From positions 14,900,851-14,964,850 of the forward strand of contig NC_079877.1 in the NCBI RefSeq assembly GCF_029227915.1: DNA of 64,000 nt, read 5' to 3'. Source of the stretch: Hydractinia symbiolongicarpus (lineage: Eukaryota > Cnidaria > Hydrozoa > Anthoathecata > Hydractiniidae). A model generated the notes under the pieces. It saw only the letters and a list, made by a program, of their open reading frames with translations, had not been told where the DNA came from and searched no databases. Numbering within the stretch: the stretch's first letter is position 1; every line of letters begins with the position of its first letter. A program made the position numbers and the translations under genes. Positions 51,147-64,000 of the stretch are shown in pieces.

Positions 51147-54100
51147 TCTCATAAAATTATTCACGTATGCTTAATAAGTACTGCTGACGTATAACTAACT
51201 AACTTAAACAATCGAATTGACCTTAAAACTTCTTTAACGTGCTTTACATGTAACTTCACTAACCTAAAGTCACAGCTAAACTTAAAATCTCTACGGTGGA
51301 AAGCATTTCTTTTTATCTTTCATGACTATGTTGGAACAAAATAATTATTGAGCTGTGCATGTTTGATTGGCATGATTGATTGTTAGTTTGCTTCGTAAAA
51401 ACAATTTATGTTTTCTATGAGGAAAAAAAATTATGGAAATAATTTTCCGGCAAGTTCTCGTTGTTAAGAACAAAATAAATTTACTTAGCAAGTTATTAAC
51501 CAATCAGGAAAAAAATATCAGCTTTTTGCACGCTATTTCGGCCAATCAGTGAAAAATATCAGCTTTTTGCACGCCCTTTCCGCCAATCAGTGAAAAACAT
51601 CAGCTTTTTGCACTGTAGAATTAAAAATTAAGTAAAAATTGCATTTGTTTCCCGGTACGAAAACAAAAACATTGGCACAATGCGAGAAAGACTCTAACCA
51701 TATGATAAAAAAAATTTCATTATTTATTTCTCAACGTATTTACATCTCCAATTTATCGTTGAGATATGCTATTCGCATATTTTTCTTCTTCTTGAAGTAA
51801 TATACTCGTGTAAAAAAAACATATAAAAGTAATGTTGACTGTATACAGTAAAGTGTTGGTATCTATATTATAATGCCCGTATACGTCTGTCCGTCCGTCC
51901 GTCCGTCCGTCCGTCTGTCTGTCTGTCACGCAAAGTGGTAGCTTAGCTGCACAATAGCGAGAAGCACGCAATGCGGTATAAAAAGGAGGGGCGAACCCGT
52001 GGAATTGCCACGGGCTAATGACTTTTTTTAATTTTTCTTACTCATGGGTTAGCATAATCTTTTAAATCAAAATTTTTCATTCCCAAATCACGTTAAACCA
52101 TGTGAAAGCCTGAGTTTATCTTTTGTACTTTTTCACTTTAGCAGAATCATTTAATGACGTTAAATATCTTTTGGCTTAAACTATATTAAAGAAAGTTGTC
52201 AGAGTCATAGCATGATTGACGGAGTTAAAAGTTGATGAGCAGAAAGTATACTACGGCATTATCTCTTTTGTGAGGGCACGTTTTTAGTCGTTACCACTTA
52301 AAGTCGATAGAATTCGTTGGAACCTGAAATTTTTTACTAAATCATTCCAATATATTATCACACTTCATCAAGTTTCCTTTTAGAGACAATGTGGAAGGCA
52401 AGTAAAAACAATGCTCGAAAAATATTTTTCTTGGACACATTTAGCTTTTAAATTTGAATTGCTTTTAGATACAAAATTTAAAAAAAAAATAAATGTTAAA
52501 AGTCATTTTAGATTTTAAGCCTGTTAAACAGAAAGATATGAGTTTTACAAAAATAATTGAGTTGATGATGAAATCCTTCCCCATTATAAATAGATATGAA
52601 ATAGTGAGAGACAAACTTTATACCTTTTGTTTACGGTTTTTGGGCCTTTTATGTCCTGGCATACAAACAAAAGAAACAGAAATCTACACTATGTAGGGTT
52701 AATGCAGTTTTAGCTTACTTGGAAAGTTAATAAAGAAAGGACATTAGAAAGGTTAGAAGAATATTTTTTTTCAAATTTTTACTGACTCTTTAACCATAAT
52801 TCTTTAATGATGATATTCTTAAGAGGGTGTAAAAAGTTTCAATATCGGCTTAAGCGCGCAAGGGCGATTTTGACACAAGGCATATTCAAAGGCTCGAAAT
52901 ATATTTTGATTGATTCAAACTATGCCCATCCTAAAGTCGTTGCTGCTTTATTTTGAATTTCTGCGTTTTTGTTGGACATAAAAGTAAGTGTACCCATTAT
53001 GGACTTATTGTGAAATTAACATTTAGTGGAATAAAGAAAAAAAGCTGAAATTTATTGCTTCTGTCTTTTTAAAGTACAAAATATTGCTAAAACAAAGTGC
53101 TGACAATCATTTTCGTTTTTAGAATAGTGAACATGCGGAAGCACATTGTGGGTAGTAGTACGTCATATGTTTTGTACAAGTATGGTCAGCTGTGCAACCA
53201 ACTCGTGCGTTAACAGACTTGTGTGGTTTGATGAAACACCATTCTCCAGAAAGCTAAAGAAGAAAAAAAGAAATATGCTCATTCAGTTATCTACAACTTT
53301 AAATCAGTGATCTATATTAAAATACCCGTATACGTCTGTCCGTCACGCAAAATGAGGGCTTAGCTGCGCAAGTAGTGAGACGCATGCAATGCGGTATAAA
53401 AAGGACGGCGAACCTGTAGATTTTTCCACGGGCTAATGACTAGTAATAAACAATTGACCTACCCAGGCCATTCCACAATAACTCCAACATTTGTTGAGAT
53501 AACAACCATATCCAATTTTCCAACCACCGGACCATTTGTAGATGGTACCCGTGTAGGCCGTAGCGCACAGGCATAATATGATTGACACAGTTAAAACTGA
53601 TTTCATCTTGATGCAAGCTAAAAAAGAAGATTCAGTATTTAGAAATGAAATTTAATCATGGATATTTGACAATATATAGGCAATCTGATACTTACCAGAG
53701 CACAACCTTTTACCGTTTCTTTTCCCCTATCAAATTTTTTTAGTTAAAAAATGGTATTTATACATTTAATAATACCTTGTTGCTAATCCCAACATGGTAT
53801 TTTGTAATTATAATTGTAATTCAAATGGCGGCAATAAATTTTTGCTTGAGTCAGCACATTTTCTGTGTCGTCATCAGAAGCTTCAAAATTGTTAAAAATG
53901 CCACTATCTGCTTAAAATATAATTACTTTTGTTCTAGAGCGAATTTGTACATTCTGGTTGAAGTTTCTGAAAGCTAAATAAAATTTTTTAACATATCTTC
54001 CGGTTTTTACATGGATAGAATAAAAAATTGCCCAAAATTGCCCGAAAATCTGTTTTTTTTCGATTTTCGGGTAAAATCCGGTAAAATCGGAAAAACGGAT

Positions 54101-57100
54101 TAGTCACGTGTCAAAATTATTCAAAATAATTCTTCTTGATGAAACAAAGTTGTGTTGCAAGTTTCAAGTTCTAAGGATAATCCTAACAGGAGTTATTATA
54201 TTTTCCCCATTATAAAGATTTCATGGAGATTTTAGGGGTAGTTTCGAGTAATGGCCAATATCAAAGCCTCTGAAAGGTATGGGACCTAAAAATTTAGCAT
54301 GCAGGTGTGTAATAGAAAAACGTTGAAACTCAGTATGTATCATAGCCATATAAGAAAGCAATCAGGAGTTATTAAAAAAAAACCGTCAGGTGGGGGCGGA
54401 ATCGGCCCACCCCCCCGGACCGAATAGGGTTGAAACATGAATAACAACAAGTATAAGTATTTCTTCGCAAAAGTTTTTCCCTCATTCATAGTTGCGTATT
54501 TGACCCAAAACGCGAGCATTTTTACGCCTTCATCAGTCGGCCGTTTCCAAAATTTAACCTAACGTCATTTAACACTTTGCTCTACGCCAATCAAAGGACA
54601 AGAAGGGAAAACGATTATTAATAACACATGTATTTTTTTTCCTTAAGAATTGCTATTATGTCACCCATGTCTTCGCCGAACTAAACTTATATTCCATCGG
54701 TTCTATCTTCTTATTCTATTTCTTCTTAAAGTTTTTTAAAATCTTTTCCCTGTTGAAAATAAAATTGTTTATTGATCTTTGCAACTTATGTGTTTACAAA
54801 GGCGTGAATTTCCGTATATATAAAATCAGGGTTTGGGAATATGAGTAAAACTTTTAAACACAACAACATTGAATTTTTAGTTAAGCAGACCATAACGTAC
54901 TAACTGAAGCTAAAAATCAAGGATGCTTAGGATAGTTATATACAGTGATAATAGCGGCTCATAACTGACTGTTATAGGGCATTATTACCCGGATAAAAGA
55001 GCAGCATCGATATTTTCAAAATCGCGCAATGTTATTGGTTAGAACTTACGTCATAGCGGACAATATTCCACAGTATTGCGCGCTACTAGAGCAACCGTGT
55101 TTAGAGTTTAAATATGGTGGCATTAAATAAACATGGAAAAAAGTAAACAAAATGCGAAACAAGAGCGAAACTTACTTTTATCTTAAAGAATGCTGGAGCT
55201 GCAATAAAAACCTGTAATGTTTTTGTAATGTAAAAAAAAAAAAAAAAAAATTATGTGTAGTTCGAATGCGCGTTCCATATAGGAATAGTTTCCGAAAAGC
55301 CATGGTTCCACATCCTGCTTTTAATGTTATATATTTTTTCTAAAATGCAGAACCCGGATAATAATCCATATAATAAGTGTTTTTTTCGGGCAATATCTTC
55401 GAATATTGACTTATGTCACGTATTGCCCTCGCAAGCTCAGGCATTACTAATATTCTCCAGTATTGCCCTCCTACACAGTTATTAAAGGGTTAATATTTAC
55501 AGCTTTTGTTACATCTTTTACAACTGGAGCAAGGCCAGTAACCATCCATTTCATCACGTCAGCCTTTTCCATCTGCTCAAAAAAAAAAAAAAACATACAA
55601 AAAAATGTGGTAAAATTATGAGATTTACATTGGTAAATTTTAATTAATGGGATTTATTTAAGGATTTTGATTAACGTTAGATGGTAAAGAATTTTCTCAT
55701 CTTTTTTAATACACCAAAAGTTTAAGAGCTTTACGGAAGCTCTTGAGTGACGATTGCACAAAAACAGCTTACTTTCAACTCATGCTAAGAAGGCCGGTTT
55801 ACTAGTAAAAGAATACAAGAGATGAGGGAATAAAATGGTAAATAAGCTATACCATTAATTAAACAAATTTTTCCTTTTAATATCGCAACGTCAGCACCTC
55901 ATACAATTGTCCTCCTTCGCTTACAAGAAAAATTAGGAAAAAATAAAGACGAGCTTTTATTGGCGCCCTTTATTTTTGTGTCTTGGTTATTTAAGTGATC
56001 ATTATGAAAATAACTGGGTAGAGACATGTTTCAGTTGCTAATATATATATATGTATATACAAAAATGGGTTAGCAAATGGTGACAAAGCACAACCCAAAC
56101 TCCAACCATGTGCATTACAATGCTACGATCGTCGTCTCTTCCTGCTTTTATTATAGCTGAACAAAGTTAAACTTTGTCATGTGCTGATTCGTGACGAAAG
56201 TTAGCTACGCTCGTCGATGTATGTTACGCTCGGATGTATGTTACACTCGTCGATGTAACGCTCGAAATATTTTAACTGGAGGCAAAATACATTGAACTCG
56301 ACAAAACTGATGACGATTAAGACCACCTTGAACCTGTAATAAATTTTTAAGAAGTCACGTTTCACAGGCAGATACCGATAACAACGATGATGAAAAGTTT
56401 CCTACCCCGTTAAAAGATATTTTAAATTTATCTATGATCCATGGTTCGACGAATAATGCTACTGATGATCACAAAGTAACTCGTAATGACAACGAAATAT
56501 TTCGAAATAACACTACTAACTTCGGATGTTCGCTGTGTCCGAAAAGTTTCTGTAGCAGATCAGGTTTGCAAAGTCATATTTGCAAGGAGCATAAATAAAT
56601 TGCGTCTTCCTTGACAGCAACAAAAAATGTGTGAAAAATGTAACACCGTGAGCACAAAATCTACCAGTATTCCTATGGTAAATGTGACAGATAATTCGTG
56701 CATAATTACTCAAGGAACATTCATCAAAAAATTAGGTGTTTTAACCTAAGTTTGCATTATTTATTGTTCCTATGAAGGTTGTCGTAGAGGCTTTAGCAAA
56801 CATTGTTATCTTTCGAAACACATGAAATGTTTCCACAAAAATATGAAAGTTTAGTGTCCGAAATGTCCTAAACAATGTGCTCACCAGTTGAGTTATGGAA
56901 GACAACAATGTGTATAAAACTATTTTTATAGCTAGCTGCACTTATGCATTTTTGTTTGCTTTTCTATGGCAAATTTTGTTCATTTGTTGTAGGCAGTCTT
57001 TTTTTAGATTGAGTAACTTATTTTGCAGCTCCGCTTTCGTTTTATAATTAACTATAACAAAGAACATTGAAACATGCTTTTTTTTTGCGGCAAATTTAAT

Positions 57101-60100
57101 TAGCTTGCGGGTTAATAGGTATTGAACTATCAAAATACTTCTGAAGGTATTGAATTTACCGTGTTGTTCACAATAGGATGGTCACGCTCAATTAACCCAA
57201 TTCAGGCTGGGATATAAGGGGCGAGCATAGTCCCGGGCGGCGGACTTAGGGGGGGGTGGAAATGCCCTACCCCCATAACTTCCCTTGTATTAAGTTGTAA
57301 CTTTGTACAGATGATGTCTGTCACATGAAAATTAAAAATCATGCCTTAAATGCTGACTGTCAGCATTTTTTTTAAATATGAATAGCTTCATGATAGATTT
57401 TTATTTTTTTGTTTTTTCCTGAAAAGATTGAAAATAATGCTAGTTGTAATAATTACATCAACATTTTAGCTATTTTAGTTGAATTTAAAGCTGTCTGAGC
57501 CGCCACCCTAACAAATATTACTCACATTTGAAAATACAGATTTTTGGAAATTTATTATTTGTTTCTTTTTTGGTTTTTTTATTGAATAATGCTTACAATC
57601 AAATGAGAAAAGCATATAAAAATTATTAACAAGCAACAGAGGTATCAAATTTTTAGTGAAAACAAAAAAAAAACTCAAAAAAGAAGAAAAAAAGGCGTAT
57701 GTGTGCGTTCCCTAAAAATAAGAAAGAACGCCCACAGGGGTCAAAGGGGAACAGAGCAAGTTATTTAAACAACTTTAGACATATAAACATTTTAAGTCCA
57801 TTATATTATCGATATACCAAAATGCTAAAAATAATCGGAACAGTGCCTTTCAAAATGGGCGTGTCACACCACCTGCCGTAAATTTTCGGAATTTTTTTTC
57901 TTCATATCTCTGATCCAGAGTTATTAAGGAAAGTATGCCAGGTAGGACATTTTTGCTCATTTAAAGCATATAAGGGAAACCAAACAAAAACATACAACAT
58001 AGTCACAATCCAACTTCGGTTCCTTGTTTCTTTTTATAGAGGCACAGCAAAAAGAAAAAAAAGCGTGGTATCGAGGCTGTTACAGCCTGCATTACTTTAT
58101 AGTTATACACGTTGAAACCAAAACGGTTGAAAATGTGAGCAGGTGCAACAATAAAAATAAAAATAAAATAAAAAAGCAAAATATCCAACAAAATCAAAGG
58201 TGTCTAATACCCGTTACGTAAAAAGCAAAACCTGCAAAGATTTATACTTGCGTTGCCATGCCACAAATGCACATGGAAAAAAGTATATTAATCATATTTT
58301 GCCAAGTCATAAAAAACGTTATTAAAAAATTTCCACACTTTACAGTTAGTAACACGTCATACCAAAATCAGATTTTCAGTCTATTGCATACAGTAACCCT
58401 TTCAAAGTTTTACACAAAATATAAGAAATCAACAGTTATCAACTTAAAATTTAAGTTGATAACTGTTGATTTCTTATATTAAATATTTCCCGTATATTGT
58501 ATATCTACCGCAGTTTTATAATCCAAATTAATAAAGGAACAGTTTGCCTAACAGACCCAAACTCACAATCAAGAAAATCAATTATTTTAATTTATGTATC
58601 AAGAAAACAGCGCGTGTCGTGCATGATAACAATGCAGTGTATTCGAATTTAAGAATCGCATAATATTTCAAACGATCGTAACAGATGTAAGCATTGATTT
58701 AAGTTTGTTTACATTAAGGTTTATTATAACGACATCAACACTAAATTACCCACTTCGTAGCATTAAAAAGAGCAAAAACGAAAAAATACATTTTACAGTT
58801 CATATAAATTCTTTTCTTGAATATACAGGCTGTATTTTATAAGAACTTTTTTTTATTTTAGCCTTAATGTTCTTAACTTTCACAAATTCTATCCTCATTA
58901 TTCTCAATATGTTCTTAGCATGGCTATCGCCTGAAAATATATGTGTCAAATAAAACTTGCTATAAGTTGCTATAGCTATTCGCAAATTCTTTTCATATTT
59001 AGAACAAAAATCGAGGTTGGACATATTCTTAGGATATTTCTTAACTTTTGACCCATTGTTCATAATCTTACAAAAAAGGTCTTGAAGAAAATATTTTCTA
59101 GCTCAAGACACAACAAAAAACATAACATTCAAGGGTGAAATTTTGATCTGAAAGTTGAAACGGCTAAAAAGTCGTTATACACCCAAATGCATTTCTATAC
59201 CAAATAATCTAAACAACACACCTGCTTTTATTTCACTTTTTCAGAAGGTAGCTTGTTAGCCTTCTATGGATAAAAGTTCAATACTAAACTTCGCTTCATT
59301 CGAAAGGGAACGAATTGTGATACATTTTCAATCGATTTTCTTTGTGAAGTTGGATCATCGTACGTTTTTCTGTTTTTAAAATATTTCTAACTATCAACAC
59401 CAACGTCGTTCGACAACAACAGTTTGTTTTTTACAGTTTAGATTTGAATTACATTCATATTCGAATCCGATAGATCTTTTATAAAGGGAAGCAACTTCGG
59501 TCCCAGAACATCAAAATGGAAAATATAGAAGAACAAATAAGCTTTAAACTAACCTCATGATGAGTAAGGATTGGCATGCCTTGTTTGAAATTACTTTTTT
59601 ATAGGATTGCTTCGAAAAAGAGATAACCTTCTTTGCTTCAGTTTTCTTTTTTCAGTTTATAAACAACTTGTTTCCGTTAAATACAGCACGCACGATGTAA
59701 ACCAGGGGTAAAATTAAATTATTCTATAAATAATAACTCTGTACGGTTTTTAAAATAAACAACAAATAAACCCCCGTTTTTTTGACTGAGTAAATTTAAT
59801 TTTAGTACTGTAAACTGACATAGTAACTCACACAAGCGTATTAATATATGGATTCTGCCAAATATAGTGCCACTGCCACGCGCTTGTAAAACTATGCAGA
59901 AAGAAAAGACTTAAGTATTGAACTGAAACGTTAAAAACAACATAGAATTCTACTACGATTTTTAAATGACTGCATTGCGCAAGCTTTTAAAATATACGGA
60001 AACTTATTGTTTAAAACATACGAATAAACAAAAAAACTCGACACACCCTTTCAACTTGGTTAACCGAAAGTTCAGTTAAAAACTGAAACTGGTAAAAAAA

Positions 60101-63100
60101 ATCATAAGGTTGCAGAAGGTAAAAAGCCAATTTTTGGTTTATAATGCATTTTTAATTAAAATTTTTTGCTGACTCAGCAATTTAGATAATAATTCAAAAT
60201 CATTTTCGTACATGTTAAGGCCAATATTTTGGAGATATAGTAATAAGTTATACATAAAATACTAGTAAGTAAATGCAGCTCTTTGGACAGCTAAAAAAGG
60301 GTTACTACCACATTAATTGAATAAATGCAGTGTCTATCAGGCTTTCTTAATGGAACAGAACCTAAATAAAGGAAAATTCAACCCCGGGATAAATGCTAAC
60401 AACTCTGTCGGACAGGAAACGAGAAGGCAAAGGGTGCTGAATAGATTAGAACACGTTCGCACCGTTTGTTTAAGCAGAAACTGGCACATTGTAATGTTAA
60501 ACTTATATTTTTTTCCAAGAGGAGGCTACGTAGCTGCTTTGCCTTTAAGGACAGAATACCCGAATCGTTACGCTCCGGACTCGTTTACTGTTTTAAGTGT
60601 AGTGGCTGCAACGCCACTTATTATGGCAAAACAAAACGCCATTTTAAAGTCCGTATGTCTGAGCATTTAGGTATTTCTGCACCTACAGGTAAACGCGTTA
60701 AACTTGGTCCCCAGGCCAGTGCCGTTCTCGAACATTTAATGTTTTGTAATTACTCTCCAGCATCGTTTCACAACTTCTCGGTACTTGCGGAAGAGTCTAA
60801 AGATTTTAAACTTACTCTGATGGAGAGCTTATTAATTGAGCGTGACCGTCCCATTTTAAATAACACGGTAAACTCTATGCCTTTAGAATTATTACAATAG
60901 CTCTATTTTCTTCCTATTATATCCTATTATGTTTAGTATTTTATCTCTAACTTGTAAAATAAAATTTAGAAGCAGTGTGAACATGCCAACCTGGGCGTTG
61001 GCTAAAGCTTGCTGAAAGATATATTTGGATATGTCGTAGATTTTGTCGTTCTTATTTTTTAATATCTTAAAAAACTGCTCTAGCAAATATTTTTTCTTAC
61101 CAGTGATTTGTAACATGAATGCAATATCTCTATTGCTCGGAGTGAAATAACTGACGAAGACATAATAGGAAAGGATTTAAATGCTATGATATTTATTGCT
61201 TTGTTGGACAGAGAGTGGCCCCTTTTAAAAAGTGTTTCGCGGACGACTAAATTTGACGAATGACAACACTCTGAAAATGTTCTGATTTCGCTAATGGGTA
61301 TGAAACTAGAAAAGTTAGTATAAACTCTAATTTGTAAGGTAATCTTTCCTAAAAAAGGTAAAACAAGGACTAACTCTTTCTTAGAAGCAAGGGACACTTG
61401 TTCCTTCGGTTCGTAATTTCTGCTCTTGAAAATTCTGAGACAGAATTTAAAAACCTTTGAAGGGTATCCATTCCTTCCAAGAATAGTCTTCAACTGAGAC
61501 ATTTCTACATGAAATTTATTAAGATCTGAACACAGAAGGTAACAACGATAAAGTAAAGAAAAAATCAGGCCGTGTTTATATTCCATGGGTATGAAACTAG
61601 AAAAGTTAGTATAAACTCCACTAAATGTTGGTTTCCTATATACGTTGGTGACAAAAGAATCACCTTCACGCATGATGCAAACGTCCAAGAATGGCAAAAC
61701 CTTATCACATTCTTCTTCAAACGTGAATTTAATATTCTGATGCCTAGAATTAATATATTCATAAAAATTTTGAACATGCTCACGTGATTCAAATAAAACA
61801 AAAATATCATCAACATATCGCCTATAATAGATCGGCTTAAATTCAGACGGACAATTTTTAAGCCAAATGTTTTCATAATGACACATAAAAATATTGGCCA
61901 GTGTAGGCCCTAACAATCGTTTCATGTAATGGAATATTCGGAAAAAGTGAATTAACATCAAAACTAGCCATATAACAGTTAGGATTCTGCTGAACAATTT
62001 CTGACGCAAAACTGAAGGAGTCTTTCACGGTATAGTCATTGATAGTGAGACTTACAAGCTTAGGTACAAGAAACTTTGCAAGCTTGTACGTGGGAGTACC
62101 AATAGCAGAAAGAATAGGACGAAACTTAGGTACGCCATTAACACAAGGTTTATGTACTTTGGCTAGACCATACAAAACACCAGGATTGGACCCACTGGGA
62201 CAAAGTTTCTTGTACGTAGTTTCATCGATATAATTATTGTTTAATAAAAATCTATAGGAATTCCTCAATCTATTTTTTATATTAATTATATAATTAATGT
62301 CCTTACCAGGAGGAATGTTCAATTTAGCAAATTTTGTATCATCATCGAGAAGGGACTCAACAGCTACAATATAACTATCTTTGTTCAACAATACTACTGT
62401 GTTTCCTTTATCAGCTTTTTGTATTACGATATCATCACGATTCATGAGGCAATGCTTTAAACTCATTGGCAGGAAGGCTGGGCTTCTCTGGATTACTGTT
62501 GTACGAGTAATAAGATGAAAAGGCAGGTATCTTTCAGTCTTGTTTTTATGTAGTTTTTGTCTTCCTTAGACAGGTCGTCTCTGTTGATATCTCATCAAAA
62601 GTTCGAAAGGTACGAGATAGCTTGCATATTCCAACTTCTTTGTGGGGATAGCGAAATTTAGTCCCTTACAAAGCAACGATATTTCTGAGTCAGACAATTT
62701 ATAACATGAAAAGTTAAATATAACTTTGTTCGGATCGTGTCCTACTTTTACATGTAAAGTTTCATTATTTCCCAACTTATGTAACTTCTTCTGTTGTGTG
62801 TCGTAACAACGTTTAATTGATCTGTCGTTTGAAACAAGAAAAAGTGTCGTGATATGGAGAAAATCAATATAATGTAAAGTCTCAGAAAGAGATCGTTTAA
62901 GTATCTCTAGATTATTTTCAAGCACGCGTAACCCTACTTCTTTTGGTTTTGATTTCATCGTCAAGTAGCGCTAGTTGACATTTACGATACGCAGTAGAGT
63001 TACGAAGATTTCTAAATATATTGACGTTTCGAAAGATAATGTAAAAATTAATGAACATGAGAGCACTTATTTATTGATATTTTTTGTCCTTTCTTTTGCT

Positions 63101-64000
63101 TTTAACTTGTGTTGCAATTTTCGAGATCCGTATTTACATGGACACTTTCCGATATAAAAAATCCAAAAATTTGGCTGAGGCTAGGTGTTGCTAGATTTCT
63201 GTGCTGATGTTGCTAACAAGTTGCTCTGTTGTTGCTCAAGATTTAAGCTTTGCTTGCAAGATGTCGATTATAAAAAACGTGTCCGCTCAGGGATACAAGA
63301 TATGCTTCCAGTTAAAAAAGTTCCTGCTAAATTTTTTTTTGACTTTAACTTGCAAAAAATCCTTTGCTTTTTTGCAATCGCACAAAACTTTGTTTCTGTG
63401 TACCCGAGTTCTAAAGTACTTCTCATAATTACGTTGGATTATACAACACTGCATAAACTCGAACATGTTTCACTGTTTTGTGAGCAGTCTTTTTTAGGTT
63501 GGTTAGCACCTTTTCTCTTTCGTTTTATAATAATAACAAAGAACATTGGTACATCTAGTTTTGTTTTATTTCTCTGTCCCAGGAGTTTAACAAATTCCTC
63601 ATAATTCGCCGGTTAACTCGAACATTCCTCAACTCAAACATTTTTATGACATCGAACCAATTTGGTGACCCTAGAACATTCACTTCAGCTAAGTTGAAAG
63701 TGTTGAATTTAACATCTAAAATCTGCAGCCTCAGCTAAAACAACCTTATAAAGAAGAGTTTCTAAACAGTTTTAAAAAGTCAGCAGGTGGAGCATAGTAA
63801 TCTAAAGATTTGATAACTTTGTTATCAACTGACTCAAAGCAGACAAAACAATGATGTATGAATTCTTTACCTTAATGTGTTTAAAAATTAAAAGTCTTTT
63901 ATGCGATGTATACCCCCGGCTGACTCGTAGAGTATGTCCCAACAGTGTCAAAAATACGACATCTAGAAGATGTCTTGGAGAGGACGTTCTAAGGACGTAG

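Larger units (their letters stand above)
40112..55218 (+). repeat. Segmental duplication, copy 2
   Basis: Direct copy of 1-12797. It is longer because of a Helitron (48657-51146) and an insertion (53710-54434), and shorter around 54803-54820, where two copy-1 segments are missing. Differences are scattered substitutions and small indels, densest around 42.3-44.2 kb. An A18 run follows its right edge (about 55232-55249). A false duplication in the assembly (two haplotypes placed in series) cannot be excluded from sequence alone. Confidence 0.95.

Overview
This window looks like animal nuclear DNA: AT-rich, no bacterial operons, introns with GT/GC-AG borders, long (TA)n tracts, and a dense mix of Penelope-like, DIRS-like, Helitron, pogo/Tigger-like and THAP-type transposable elements. 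That mix and the small cysteine-rich secreted peptides fit an invertebrate, and a hydrozoan-type cnidarian is my best guess. Nothing here proves the species, and I recognised no housekeeping gene.

The largest structure is a direct segmental duplication. Copy 1 runs from the window edge to about 12797 and copy 2 from 40112 to about 55218. They are nearly identical by eye over most of their length. Each carries two small two-exon genes on the minus strand for secreted peptides with eight cysteines (A1 and B1; A2 and B2). A fifth, diverged member (C) lies at 25812-26781 on the plus strand, outside the duplication. It has lost the conserved ATG and has a GC splice donor. After the duplication, copy 2 gained a 2490-bp Helitron and a 725-bp insertion that replaced the sequence just upstream of the B2 5' exon. 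Copy 2 also lacks two segments present in copy 1.

Between the copies (12.8-40.1 kb) lie a 490-bp MITE with an 8-bp target duplication, a tRNA-like Pol III unit, a TGCC-rich minisatellite, a full-length open Penelope-like element with RT and GIY-YIG domains (20059-22572) flanked by two (TA)n blocks, a Helitron 3' end, a decayed DIRS-type element (gag, RT/RNase H, tyrosine recombinase; 28.1-31.9 kb), and a DNA transposon at 34581-37055. That transposon has 35-bp terminal inverted repeats, an intact two-exon THAP gene on one strand and a decayed C2H2 zinc-finger gene on the other.

After copy 2 come a decayed zinc-finger gene, a 63-bp perfect palindrome, and a broken second Penelope-like element whose RT half (minus strand) and GIY-YIG half (plus strand) face each other (60.4-63.0 kb). 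Apart from the peptide genes, almost all recognisable coding sequence here is transposon-derived. The shared and private insertions give a relative order: short Helitron derivatives and the pogo-like element inserted first, then the segmental duplication, then the Helitron and the B2-upstream insertion.
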